Below are positions 1-8,379 of a stretch of DNA of 64,000 nucleotides, one piece after another. The stretch spans positions 171,772 to 235,771 of the forward strand of contig NZ_FTOG01000008.1 of the NCBI RefSeq assembly GCF_900156655.1, written 5' to 3'. A program made the position numbers and the translations under genes. Numbering within the stretch: position 1 is the first letter of the stretch; every line of letters starts with the position of its first letter. Under the pieces are notes generated by a model. It was given only the letters and a program-made list of their open reading frames with translations. It did not search any database and was not told the origin of the DNA. The stretch comes from Rhodobacter aestuarii (lineage in GTDB: Bacteria > Pseudomonadota > Alphaproteobacteria > Rhodobacterales > Rhodobacteraceae).

Positions 1-2537
1 GCCTCCATCTCGGGCGTGAGCTCATCAAGATAGATCGACTCGAGCAGTTCGAAGGAAACCAACTCCCGGTGCGCGCCGATATTGCGCGCAGCCTCCAAGA
101 AGCTCGGGTCTTGCAAACGTCGGGCGGAAACATTGAGCGAAAGCTTGGGGATCGTGAGCCCCTCGGTTTCCAGCCGCGCCAAATCCTGCAACGCGGCTTG
201 CATGCCGATACTGTCGAGCGTGGCGACAAGGTCCAAATCCTCGGCCATGTCCAAGAACTGCGCGGGGGACAGGATGCCATGATCGGGGTGGTTCCAGCGC
301 AGCAGCGCCTCTACCCCGCAAAGGGCAAAATCGCTGGCTTTGAATTGCGGCTGATACCAGACTTCAAACCGGCCCGAACGGATGCCTTCGCGAATATCCT
401 CGCCAAGGCGTTGCTTTTCTTCCTGGCGGCGTTGCAGCACTTCGCTGAATTGGGTGACCCGACCACGGCCGTTGCGCTTTGACTCGTAAAGCGCGAGATC
501 GGCCTGATAGAACAATTCATCGGCACCAACAGTGCCGGTGTTGAGCGCGATCCCGACCGAGGCGCCAATTTCGACCTCGCCACAGCTTAGCGTCACCGGG
601 CGAGAGAGCGCTGCAATGATCCGGTCTCCCATCGCATCCAATTCCCACGGATGGGTGCCGGGCGCGGCCAAGATCAGGAATTCATCTCCGCCTACGCGGG
701 CTGGGAAATCGCCGCTGCGCAAGACCCGCTTAAGCCGCCGCGCCACCTCGATCAGCAATTCATCGCCTGCCGAATGGCCCATCGTGTCATTGACCTGCTT
801 GAACCGATCAAGGTCGATATGCACGAGCGCTGAGGGGCGGGTTTCGGCATTTTGCTCCGCCTCATCCAAGCGGCGCTGCAGATAGCGCCGGTTCGGCAAA
901 TCGGTGAGCGCATCATGCAAGGCGTTATGTTCGGTTTCTGCGCGCGCTTGGGCCAGTTCGGCTTCCGACTTTTGCCATTCAAACAGCCAGTCGATCTCGT
1001 TGAGGCCCATCGTCAATTCGCGCGCCGCGATCATCGCCTCGGGCTCCCAAGGCAGCGCACGATCGCGCACGCTTTCGCGCCACAGATTGAACGAGCCACG
1101 CGGGTGCAACCGTTCGCCCGCGGTTTCGGCGGTTACACGTTTGTAGGGATCGCCCGCCCAATGCAGGTCGGTTTCACGCGCGTTGCGCAGCAAGATCAGA
1201 TCGTAATTGCACTGGCGCGGTTGGTAGATCAGCGCGCCCGCCGCCGCCTCGCCAAGTTGCTCTGACAGATCGGGCCAAAGCCCGGCGGCAAAATGGGTGG
1301 AGAACCCATCGCGGTCGACCCCATTCCGATGCGCCTCAAGCCGGTTGCGCAACGCGGCCATCAGCGGTTTGTCGGGCAAGTCTCCAAAGCTATAGTCGCG
1401 CCCATCAAGCCGATAGACCATGCCGTCGCATTGCATCAGCGCCAAAAGATCGGTGGCTTGATCGCGCAAGAAGGCATCAAACCCACCGGATTTTGGCCCC
1501 TGCAAAAGTGTGTTGCGCAATTTGCGCAGGCTTTGGCGCACATGATCAATCGCTTCAGCTTCGGACCGTTCGACCAAGCGCGCGATTGTGCTTGAGACCG
1601 CCTCGGCAAACAAACGGCAGGCCGAAGACCGCCCCGGCGTGAGCCGATAGGGGGCCGAATAATGGTGGCAGGCCAAAAGCCCCCAGAGCTTGCCACGCAC
1701 AATCAGCGCGAGCGTGAGCGTGGCACAGACCCCCATATTCGAAAGGTATTCGAGATGCACCGGTGAAACACCGCGGATCGAACAATCTGACAAATCATAG
1801 GGTTGGCCCGTGCTTGGATGCAGGGGCGGCACAATCGCGACAGAGGCAGAGGCGACATCAACCACCGGCCGCACCCGGTTGCGCAAAAACAGCGCGCGCG
1901 CCTGTTTGGGGATGTCGGAAGATGGGAAGGACAGCCCTTTGAAGGAATGATCCACATGGGGCGCGAAGGTTTCGCCAATCACTTCGCCATTCCAGTCGGT
2001 GTCGAAGCGGTAGAGCATCACCCGGTCGTAGCCGGACAATTCGTGAAACCGCCGGGTGACGACCGTGGCCAGATGGCGCAGGTCTGCCTCATCCGCGCGG
2101 GTCAAACGATCGGTGATTTCGCTGATTTCGGTAAGCGCTTCGCCCACACCAAGGCCAAAGCCGACCACGTCATGATCGGCGCCTTCGTAGGTGTTGATTT
2201 CGACCCCCAATAACCCATCGGTGCGGAGCAGGCTGACCCAATGTTCCTGCCCGGTCTTGAGCCGAAAATAGCCAGTATTCATGGGCATTTGCCCTGCGGC
2301 AATGGCGCGGATCGTGGTGGCGTCGCGGATTGTGAAGAACCGCTCTACCGGGGTGCCCAAAAGCGCGCTGGCAGAAGCGCCAAAAAGGGGTTCTAGGTTG
2401 TCACTGGCGGCGGCAAGTGCCCCTTGATCGGGGTCGAAAAGCAGCAAGATCGAGGCAGATTGAATGGCCCCCGGCGCGTGAATCGGTTCTTGTTCGCACT
2501 TCACCAAATCAAGTGCGCTTTCCTTCAACTCATTCAT
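1..2537 (-). CDS. Bacteriophytochrome with GGDEF and EAL domains, 3' end cut by the window
   Basis: The reading frame is open from ATG 2537 to the window edge (about 845 residues). The N-terminus has the bilin-attachment context KCEQEPIHAPGAIQ with Cys14, the residue that binds biliverdin in bacteriophytochromes. A GAF domain follows, with the FPSSDIP chromophore motif and a CHHYSAPYR segment. The PHY tongue motif PRGSFNLW lies near residue 480. A GGDEF domain with intact VGGDEF is near residue 615, and an EAL domain with intact EAL near residue 743 is cut by the window. The architecture matches Rhodobacter BphG-type proteins, which make and degrade cyclic di-GMP under red/far-red light control. 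No heme oxygenase gene for biliverdin supply lies upstream in the window. The family call is firm; the net direction of activity cannot be read from sequence. Confidence 0.9.
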   Translation of the reverse strand, partial: MNELKESALDLVKCEQEPIHAPGAIQSASILLLFDPDQGALAAASDNLEPLFGASASALLGTPVERFFTIRDATTIRAIAAGQMPMNTGYFRLKTGQEHWVSLLRTDGLLGVEINTYEGADHDVVGFGLGVGEALTEISEITDRLTRADEADLRHLATVVTRRFHELSGYDRVMLYRFDTDWNGEVIGETFAPHVDHSFKGLSFPSSDIPKQARALFLRNRVRPVVDVASASVAIVPPLHPSTGQPYDLSDCSIRGVSPVHLEYLSNMGVCATLTLALIVRGKLWGLLACHHYSAPYRLTPGRSSACRLFAEAVSSTIARLVERSEAEAIDHVRQSLRKLRNTLLQGPKSGGFDAFLRDQATDLLALMQCDGMVYRLDGRDYSFGDLPDKPLMAALRNRLEAHRNGVDRDGFSTHFAAGLWPDLSEQLGEAAAGALIYQPRQCNYDLILLRNARETDLHWAGDPYKRVTAETAGERLHPRGSFNLWRESVRDRALPWEPEAMIAARELTMGLNEIDWLFEWQKSEAELAQARAETEHNALHDALTDLPNRRYLQRRLDEAEQNAETRPSALVHIDLDRFKQVNDTMGHSAGDELLIEVARRLKRVLRSGDFPARVGGDEFLILAAPGTHPWELDAMGDRIIAALSRPVTLSCGEVEIGASVGIALNTGTVGADELFYQADLALYESKRNGRGRVTQFSEVLQRRQEEKQRLGEDIREGIRSGRFEVWYQPQFKASDFALCGVEALLRWNHPDHGILSPAQFLDMAEDLDLVATLDSIGMQAALQDLARLETEGLTIPKLSLNVSARRLQDPSFLEAARNIGAHRELVSFELLESIYLDELTPEME

Positions 2538-2629
2538 AATCTTAACCTTTGCACCGAATAACCTACCCGGACTTTTCACCGGGTAAGTTTGATGCAAGGG
2601 AGCAAATAAATCGTTAGGCTGCGCGGAAT

Positions 2630-3130
2630 TTATTGCCCGGAAAGCGGGTTGGAGAAGGTGACCACATGCACAAGCGCGGTCTCCGGATCGTTGCACAAAT
2701 CGTCATTGCCCTCAGAGAAGATGCGCAGCTCTTGTCCGCCCGTGCCATGGTAGACCGGGCAATTGTCGCGGATTTCGCGCTGGATCAGTATGCCGCTTGC
2801 CAAAAGCGCATTTTCGGCAGCAGCCATGCCTTTCACGAAGGAAACGCTTCCGCTCATCACGCTGCACCACATTGGAAAGCTGTCGCTCGTGGGGGGCAGG
2901 GCGATCACCGCGCCATCTGGGCTTTTGAAGGCTAGGGAGCCAAAATCGGGGTCTTCATAGCTGCGCCAGCCCGCTTCCTCGAACCGATCTTGGGCGAACC
3001 AAGGATCGGCGCCAAAACGTAGGCACAAATCGACCGCTTCGGCAAAAGAACTGGCGGGGGTCGCCTGCGCGACCGCCGGGGGCAAAAGGCCCGCGCCAAG
3101 AAGCGCAAGGGCGAAGCAAAACCGTTTCAT
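2630..3130 (-). CDS. Secreted hypothetical protein
   Basis: A protein of 166 residues, starting at ATG 3130 because a GGGAGGA ribosome site sits just upstream; an upstream in-frame start at 3181 lacks one. Residues 1 to about 21 form a clear signal peptide (MKRFCFALALL then AVAQA), so export is expected. The mature part has four cysteines (DLC, MWC, DNC, DLC), which could form two disulfides in the periplasm. I do not recognise a family. It is the last of four small genes on the same strand downstream of the putative DMSP operon, but the gaps and a hairpin at 3154-3179 make co-transcription uncertain. Confidence 0.6.
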   Translation of the reverse strand: MKRFCFALALLGAGLLPPAVAQATPASSFAEAVDLCLRFGADPWFAQDRFEEAGWRSYEDPDFGSLAFKSPDGAVIALPPTSDSFPMWCSVMSGSVSFVKGMAAAENALLASGILIQREIRDNCPVYHGTGGQELRIFSEGNDDLCNDPETALVHVVTFSNPLSGQ

Positions 3131-3153
3131 CAAATCCTCCCGCGAAATGAGGC

Positions 3154-3179
3154 GCGCGCCCCGGTCGTTTGGGGCGCGC
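3154..3179 (-). terminator. Intercistronic GC-rich hairpin
   Basis: Nine-base-pair perfect stem (GCGCGCCCC with GGGGCGCGC, loop of 8) lying between two secreted-protein genes. There is no long T-run after it on the minus strand, so it may be a weak terminator or an mRNA-stabilising hairpin. Confidence 0.45.
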
Positions 3180-3188
3180 ATCTGGCAT

Positions 3189-3515
3189 TTAGCCGCCGCA
3201 ATAGTAACGGATCACGCAATCCACCCGCGATCCGGTGCAAATGTAATGACCGTTCAGGTCATAATAGTTCATCTTGCCCGTGTATTGGCCCGCAGAATTA
3301 TGTTGGTATTCGGACCAAAAGCGGACCTCATTGCCTGCGTTGCAGTGGATGCATGTTTTGCCGTAGCCCTGCGGGCCGGAAGGAGAGGAATGCCATTCTA
3401 TCCCGTTACACTGGTTATAGACGCCACCGCTCAGCGCCATCGCTTGGGGCGCAGCCAGAGCGGCGCAGGCGAGTGCCAAGCTTGCGAGTGATTTTTGAAA
3501 GTATTTCCGTGGCAT
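3189..3515 (-). CDS. Small secreted cysteine-rich protein
   Basis: A protein of 108 residues, starting at ATG 3515, which is preceded by a strong GAGGAGG ribosome site; an upstream in-frame start at 3587 is not supported. The N-terminus is a signal peptide (basic MPRKYFQK, hydrophobic LASLALACAAL, then APQAMA). The mature chain of about 80 residues is rich in Tyr and Gly and contains six Cys, including a CIHC motif, suggesting three disulfides or a metal site. I recognise no family. Position and strand suggest a unit with the neighbouring small genes, but that is inference. Confidence 0.65.
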   Translation of the reverse strand: MPRKYFQKSLASLALACAALAAPQAMALSGGVYNQCNGIEWHSSPSGPQGYGKTCIHCNAGNEVRFWSEYQHNSAGQYTGKMNYYDLNGHYICTGSRVDCVIRYYCGG

Positions 3516-3613
3516 GGTCGTCCTCCTCAAATCTTCGTTGGGCGTATAAAAGACATGCCCTGAGACCGACTTTTGGAGCGAGGGCACTGTTGTGCCAGAC
3601 TAGGAATCACTGG

Positions 3614-3931
3614 TTAACGTCGGGTTCCCTTGTGCCGATGCGTGCCACCTTGTCGCAGCCCGAAGGCCCCAAGCAAAAGTAAGAGCCCGCCCAAGACCCA
3701 ACTGGCGGGCGGCGGCAACAGCCAAAGCGCGAGCACACCAAGTGCAATTTCCAACAGCCCAATCGCGCTATTGAACTGCCGTGATGGGTCTGCGTCGCGT
3801 TCCAGCTTTGTGCCGCAGGCCGGGCATTGATAAATTACCACGCGGCCATGCCCACCCCAGCCACCGCCGGTGACCATTTCGACGGGATCGGTGGGCGCGC
3901 CGCAGTCGGGGCAGGGAGGCTGTTCCGTCAT
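3614..3931 (-). CDS. Zinc-ribbon membrane protein, hypothetical
   Basis: 105 residues. An N-terminal zinc-ribbon pattern is visible: CPDC at residues 7-10 and CPAC at 36-39, four cysteines suited to one Zn ion. Two hydrophobic segments follow near residues 56-71 and 76-92, and the C-terminus is basic (HRHKGTRR). The likely picture is a cytoplasmic zinc ribbon tethered to the inner membrane. No specific function can be assigned. It lies 13 bases after the upstream gene that ends at 3944, so the two are probably co-transcribed. Confidence 0.6.
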   Translation of the reverse strand: MTEQPPCPDCGAPTDPVEMVTGGGWGGHGRVVIYQCPACGTKLERDADPSRQFNSAIGLLEIALGVLALWLLPPPASWVLGGLLLLLGAFGLRQGGTHRHKGTRR

Positions 3932-3943
3932 CCGCTTTTTCCC

Positions 3944-4321
3944 TTAGCGCGGCGCATACAGCCCATCAGAGCCCATTTTCCAAATCTCTGACCAGCCGGA
4001 GTTTTCGCACAAGATATCATGCCAGCCATGGTGCTGGTCTTTCAGCACTTGGAAAGTCACTTCGCATTGCATCGTGCCGACGGGCGAGAGCGCGCGGCCA
4101 TTGTCCAGCATCACCACATAAACGGGGCGCGGCCAGCCGCCCATATTGTCGATGATGGAATAGACCTTGGCCTCGGCACCTTGCGGGAAATCGACCCCTT
4201 CAAGCCCCGGCCAACCCACATAAAGCTTGGCCTCAGCCGGAGAAAATTCCGCCATGCCAGCGGTGGGCGCGCAAAGCGCAAGCGTGGCGGCAAGCAAAAT
4301 GGCGGTGGGCTTTGCAAACAT
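3944..4321 (-). CDS. Secreted hypothetical protein
   Basis: 125 residues with an N-terminal signal peptide (MFAKPTAILLAATLALCAP, cleavage likely after AGMA). The mature part of about 100 residues contains two Cys (MQC and ILC) and many aromatic residues, and ends GLYAPR. No family recognised. It is on the same strand as, and 110 bases downstream of, the aldehyde dehydrogenase gene; whether it belongs to that operon is unclear. The short spacing to the zinc-ribbon gene suggests those two are transcribed together. Confidence 0.6.
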   Translation of the reverse strand: MFAKPTAILLAATLALCAPTAGMAEFSPAEAKLYVGWPGLEGVDFPQGAEAKVYSIIDNMGGWPRPVYVVMLDNGRALSPVGTMQCEVTFQVLKDQHHGWHDILCENSGWSEIWKMGSDGLYAPR

Positions 4322-4431
4322 GATGAGGCCTTTGGTCTGAAAGTGATTGATCCAGACTAGGACCAGCAGCCGTAAAGGGCGCGTAAAAAATCAAGCCTGC
4401 GCGCGATTTGACGCGGGTCTCTTTACGCGAA

Positions 4432-5865
4432 CTAGCCAAAATGCAGGCTTTTCACCTCTTGATAGTCCTCAAGCCCCTGCATCCCGCCTTCGCGCCCATT
4501 GCCAGAGGCTTTGTAACCGCCAAAGGGTGTGCCCCAGCCAAGGCCACCGCCATTGATATGCACCGCCCCTGCGCGCAGCCGCCGCGCCACCCGTTCGGCC
4601 CGCATCGGGTCTCCGGTTTGGATATAGGCTGCAAGGCCATAGTCGGTGGCATTTGCGAGCGCGATCATTTCGGCTTCGTCTTCGGCAGGCAGGATCGATA
4701 GCACCGGGCCAAAGATTTCTTGGCGCGCGATGGTCATTTCGGGGGTGACATCGGCAAAGACGGTCGGGCGCGCATACCAGCCGTGCTCCAACCCTTCGGG
4801 CTTGCCAAGCCCACCCGCCAAAAGCCGGGCGCCTTCATCAATCCCTTTGGCAATGAGCGCCTGCACCCGGTCCCATTGTAGCTGATCAAACAGCGGGCCA
4901 AGGTGATCGCCCTCTTGCTTTGGGTCGGAGACCTTGGTGGCTTTGGCAGCGGCTTCGGCGATTTCAAGCACCTCGTCATAACAGGCGCGCTCGACAATCA
5001 GCCGGGTTGGGGCGTCGCATGATTGCCCGGTGTTGAGGAAGCACTCCGCCACTGCATAGCGCACGCGTTCTGCCAGCGCCGCGCCGCAATCGGCAAAGAC
5101 AAGATTGGGGTTTTTACCGCCGAGTTCGAGCGTGACCCGTTTGACGGTTTCTGCCGCCGCTTTGGACACCGCAATTCCCGCACGCGTTGAGCCGGTGAAA
5201 GAGACCATCGCCAGCCCCGGATGGGTCGAAAGCGCCTCTCCTACCTCTGGCCCGGTGCCGTGAATGAGCGCAAAGGCCCCCGCTGGCACGCCCGCCTCAT
5301 GTAGAATTTCGGCGTAAAGCTGCGCCGAAAGCGGCGTGTGTTCCGATGGTTTGAGAATGACCGGGCAGCCGGTGGCGAGCGCGGGCAGCACCTTGAGCGC
5401 GATCTGGTTGATCGGCCAATTCCAAGGCGTGATCGCGCCCACCGGGCCAATCGGCTCACGGGTCAGCGTGTCGCCATTTGGCAAAGTCCAGCGCTCGTCT
5501 TGTTTGGCGAGCGCTTCGATGAAGCCATCGGCATGGCCAATACCAGCTTCGGCTTGCATTGCGCGCGCCATCGAAATCGGGGCGCCCATCTCATGGCTCA
5601 TCGCCCAAGCCAAATCCTCTTGCCGCGCGGCGGTGCCCAAGCGGATGCGGCGCAACAGCGCCAATCGTTCGGCTTTGGGCCAGAGGCCAAATTCCTCAAA
5701 GGCGCGGGTCGCGGCGTCTACGGCGCGATCCACATCTGCGGCGGTGCCCAAAGCGACCGTGCCAATTTTGGCGTTTTGCGCGGGGTCCATGATTGGCATG
5801 GAACCGCCTCCCAAAGGCTCAACCCATGCGCCATCAATATAAAAACGCTCCGCGTTCATCGTCAT
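4432..5865 (-). CDS. NAD(P)-dependent aldehyde dehydrogenase, putative DMSP-aldehyde dehydrogenase
   Basis: 477 residues, the usual size for the aldehyde dehydrogenase superfamily. Landmarks: PWNWP near 147-151, the FTGSTRAG turn near 223-230, catalytic Glu247 in LELGGK and nucleophile Cys283 in NTGQSC. A GAGGAACC ribosome site precedes ATG 5865. It starts 15 bases after the methyltransferase stop and is the last gene of the five-gene operon. In the plant-like DMSP route the last step is oxidation of the DMSP aldehyde to DMSP; this enzyme fits, but the family has broad specificity, and substrate is inferred only from context. Betaine-aldehyde or aminoaldehyde substrates are alternatives. Confidence 0.9.
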   Translation of the reverse strand: MTMNAERFYIDGAWVEPLGGGSMPIMDPAQNAKIGTVALGTAADVDRAVDAATRAFEEFGLWPKAERLALLRRIRLGTAARQEDLAWAMSHEMGAPISMARAMQAEAGIGHADGFIEALAKQDERWTLPNGDTLTREPIGPVGAITPWNWPINQIALKVLPALATGCPVILKPSEHTPLSAQLYAEILHEAGVPAGAFALIHGTGPEVGEALSTHPGLAMVSFTGSTRAGIAVSKAAAETVKRVTLELGGKNPNLVFADCGAALAERVRYAVAECFLNTGQSCDAPTRLIVERACYDEVLEIAEAAAKATKVSDPKQEGDHLGPLFDQLQWDRVQALIAKGIDEGARLLAGGLGKPEGLEHGWYARPTVFADVTPEMTIARQEIFGPVLSILPAEDEAEMIALANATDYGLAAYIQTGDPMRAERVARRLRAGAVHINGGGLGWGTPFGGYKASGNGREGGMQGLEDYQEVKSLHFG

Positions 5866-5880
5866 GAGTAGGTTCCTCGC

Positions 5881-6798
5881 TCAAACAGGCGTGCCGCGGA
5901 TCGTGCAGACCTCATGATAGATCGCCGCTTGTGGATCTGCATCCATCATCGCTTGTGCCGCCCGCGCGGTGAGCGGTTCGGCTCCCGCCGCATCGCGGTA
6001 AAAAGCGCAATTGAAAGCCTCATCAAAGCCGGTGCCGCCAAGCGCCTTTTCCAGCGCCACAAAGAAGGAAATGTCGGTCCCGGCATGTTGCTCGACGATC
6101 TGGGATTGCAGCTTTTCGGGGCGGTAGCCGTTGGCTTCAAACATATCGCACAAGACGGGCACGCCAACACGGGCCCCGAAATTCAAGATCACCTCGGCCC
6201 TTGGCGCACAGGCACGCAAGCGGCGCAACAGAGCCTCGTTCAAGCCCAGCCCAACGGTATTGAAGGGAAATTCCTCAAAATCAGCCCAAGGGTAGTAATG
6301 CGCGATATGGTCATCTTCGCGCACATCTGCCGCCACGCCCAATTTGGTGCGATGCGCGTTGCGGAACGCCTCAAACCGCGGATCGCCCGGGCAGGCCACT
6401 TGTGGCAGGCAGCCGATCACCACATCCGCCTGTTCCACCTCGGCCAGAGCCTCGGGTGTGTCGATTAGGCTCACAGCCCCATGCACGGGCTGAAACCGAT
6501 GTGCCGCGCTTGGCGCAAGGGTCAGCACGTTATGGGCAGATAAATCGGCCATGCGCGGATCAAGATCACTGCCCGAAACGCGGGCCGCGCCGCAGATTGT
6601 CAGCAAGAAAGCGGCGTTCGCGCCCGTGCCGATCCCCACTTCATAGATGCGCTTGCCGTGCAGGTTCGCCCGTTCCAGCGCGCGTTGAAAGGTTTGTGTC
6701 CATGGGTCGCGCGGATCAAAAGCAAATTCAGGCGCATGCGCGGCGGTGGAAGTGTTTGCGTCGGAAAGCTGAGGTTCGGTCATGTGTGAATGGCTCAT
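5881..6798 (-). CDS. mmtN: Methionine S-methyltransferase, MmtN-like
   Basis: 305 residues from ATG 6798, chosen because GGAAG lies five bases upstream; a TTG at 6834 is a weaker alternative. Residues 52-59 (YEVGIGTG) and 77-80 (SDLD) are the class I SAM-binding motifs. Several blocks match what I recall of the methyltransferase domain of plant methionine S-methyltransferase: IGCLPQ (128-133, plant VGCIPQ), VGLGL (182-186, plant FGLGL), ILNFGAR (204-210, plant IFNMGGR) and TDISFFVALEK (241-251, plant TDISALVEIEK). Bacterial MmtN corresponds to this domain alone and makes S-methylmethionine, the first step of the methylation route to DMSP. Genes for the remaining three steps flank it. BurB-type enzymes of Burkholderia are related alternatives. 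Recognition is from memory, without an alignment program. Confidence 0.78.
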   Translation of the reverse strand: MSHSHMTEPQLSDANTSTAAHAPEFAFDPRDPWTQTFQRALERANLHGKRIYEVGIGTGANAAFLLTICGAARVSGSDLDPRMADLSAHNVLTLAPSAAHRFQPVHGAVSLIDTPEALAEVEQADVVIGCLPQVACPGDPRFEAFRNAHRTKLGVAADVREDDHIAHYYPWADFEEFPFNTVGLGLNEALLRRLRACAPRAEVILNFGARVGVPVLCDMFEANGYRPEKLQSQIVEQHAGTDISFFVALEKALGGTGFDEAFNCAFYRDAAGAEPLTARAAQAMMDADPQAAIYHEVCTIRGTPV

Positions 6799-6849
6799 CT
6801 GTCTTCCGTCATAAGGGTCCAAAGTGCCGCCCAAGCGGCGGGGCGGCTC

Positions 6850-8091
6850 TTAGTCGAGCAGCATGAGATTGCGCGCCGCGCCGCGCAGGCAGTGGTCAGA
6901 GCGCATCGCGGCGGCATAGCCCCCCGCATTCAGGAGCGCGATCACATCACCCTCTTCGGGCGGTGGCATCGGGTGATCTTCGGCCCATTTGTCGAGCGCT
7001 TCATTGACATTGCCGACCACGGTAAAACGGCTCGGCGGCGCCTCGCGCGGCACGGTTGGGACTGGTTCACAGGGCAGGTCGTAAAAGGCAGGCTCCATCG
7101 CCAAGTTGAACCCGGCATCAAGGCCCAAAAACTCCACCGTCTTGCGCCGTTCGCGGTAGGTGACGGATGCCAAAAGCACGCCCGCATCCTTGACCAGAAA
7201 ATCTCCCGGTTCGACGGCAACCGTCAGCCCCGTGCCACCATAGGCTTGCGCGATGGTATGTGCCCAATGATCAAGGTCGAGCGGCCTGTCAGAAGCGCGA
7301 TGTGGCACCCCCAAGCCGCCGCCGATATTGACTTCACTCAGCCCCGGAAGCTGTTCGGTGAAGCGGCGGCTTTCTTGCAGCACGGCGGCAAATTGCGTCA
7401 TCTCGCGATCTAGGTAGCCACAGCCCGCGTGGAAATGAAGCCGCGTGATCTTCAGCCGATGGCGCTTGGCGATCTCAATCGCCTCCGGCAACCGATCCAG
7501 ATAGATGCCAAATTTCGTCGCTGCCGCCCCGCTATACTGCAGCATCTGACTGCCGCCATAGCCGATGCCGCGGTCTGGGTTGATCCGCAGCCCAACTTTG
7601 CGGCCCGGATGCGCGCGGCCAAAGCGGTCGAGCGCGGCAAGCGCATCAAAGTTGATGGCGATCCTTTCGAACCGCCCCAATATCTCAAGATCGGCAGCAC
7701 TGAGCGAGGTGCCCGTAAACGAGATATCTTGCTCACGAAAGCCGCAAGAAAGCGCATGTATCAACTCTTCGGGGGAGCAGACATCGGCCCCGCACAGCCC
7801 TTGCCCCGCAAGGTAGGATAAAAGCTGGGGCGTGCGGTTGGCCTTGATCGCGTAATAAAGGTGATGGTCCAGCCCGACACGGTCCAAGGCGCGGTGCAAA
7901 AGCCCTGCCTTCTGCGCCACACGCCGCGCGCGGATCACATAAGTCGGCGTGCCGAGCTTGCGGGCCAAGGCCGCCAGATCGGTGCTGCCCAGATGCAGCC
8001 GTCCGCCCCGATAGGCCAAATCTTCGCGTTGCCACCAAGGGGCGACGGTCTTTTGTGCGCGGTTTTCCGGGGCGATGTCGGTGTCAGCCAT
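6850..8091 (-). CDS. PLP-dependent decarboxylase of the ornithine/diaminopimelate family, putative S-methylmethionine decarboxylase
   Basis: 413 residues from ATG 8091, which overlaps the end of the preceding TusA-like gene by 8 bases, implying translational coupling. The PLP lysine is Lys83 in YYAIKAN. HFHAGCG and the glycine-rich GGGLGVP phosphate-binding segment are present, and a LNAGGYAAAM block near the C-terminus marks a group IV alanine-racemase-fold decarboxylase. Where the family normally has the active-site Cys (G-P-x-C-D/E-x-x-D), this protein reads GNVNEALD, so Cys is replaced by Asn. In the inferred pathway it would turn S-methylmethionine into DMSP-amine. The fold is certain; the substrate is inferred from the operon. 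Confidence 0.88.
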   Translation of the reverse strand: MADTDIAPENRAQKTVAPWWQREDLAYRGGRLHLGSTDLAALARKLGTPTYVIRARRVAQKAGLLHRALDRVGLDHHLYYAIKANRTPQLLSYLAGQGLCGADVCSPEELIHALSCGFREQDISFTGTSLSAADLEILGRFERIAINFDALAALDRFGRAHPGRKVGLRINPDRGIGYGGSQMLQYSGAAATKFGIYLDRLPEAIEIAKRHRLKITRLHFHAGCGYLDREMTQFAAVLQESRRFTEQLPGLSEVNIGGGLGVPHRASDRPLDLDHWAHTIAQAYGGTGLTVAVEPGDFLVKDAGVLLASVTYRERRKTVEFLGLDAGFNLAMEPAFYDLPCEPVPTVPREAPPSRFTVVGNVNEALDKWAEDHPMPPPEEGDVIALLNAGGYAAAMRSDHCLRGAARNLMLLD

Positions 8092-8338
8092 GTCGGAGCA
8101 TTCCTTTGCCGGCTTTCGCCAATGCGCGACGGTCTTGGGTGGAGTAGACAAGCCGGATATCGGTCGGGTCATGCTTCAGGCTGTGCGCGATACGCTCGGG
8201 CGCGTTGCAGTGACGGTCGACCAAAACGTCAAGCGGCAGGCCACAATCTTGGCGCCCGACCACGGCTTGTTTGATGCGCAACACCGTCAGCGGTGCCGAA
8301 AGCCCGCGGCAATCAATGAAGCTTGTTGGTTGGCTCAT
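8084..8338 (-). CDS. TusA/SirA-like small protein lacking the catalytic cysteine
   Basis: 84 residues from ATG 8338, with GAAGGAG seven bases upstream. The segment DCRGLSAPLTVLRIKQAV has the shape of the TusA motif (D-x-x-G-L-x-C-P-x-P-V-L), but the sulfur-carrying Cys is Ala (SAP instead of xCP). LDVLVD follows, as the second strand does in TusA. TusA relays persulfide sulfur through that Cys, so classic sulfur transfer is unlikely. A different cysteine (DC, residue 10) lies four residues earlier. The gene sits inside the putative DMSP operon, after the aminotransferase and overlapping the decarboxylase. Its role is unknown; a structural or partner role is possible. Confidence 0.65.
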   Translation of the reverse strand: MSQPTSFIDCRGLSAPLTVLRIKQAVVGRQDCGLPLDVLVDRHCNAPERIAHSLKHDPTDIRLVYSTQDRRALAKAGKGMLRHG

Positions 8339-8379
8339 ATCTTGTCTCCTTCGCACCGAGGGGGGTGTGGCTTTGGGGC

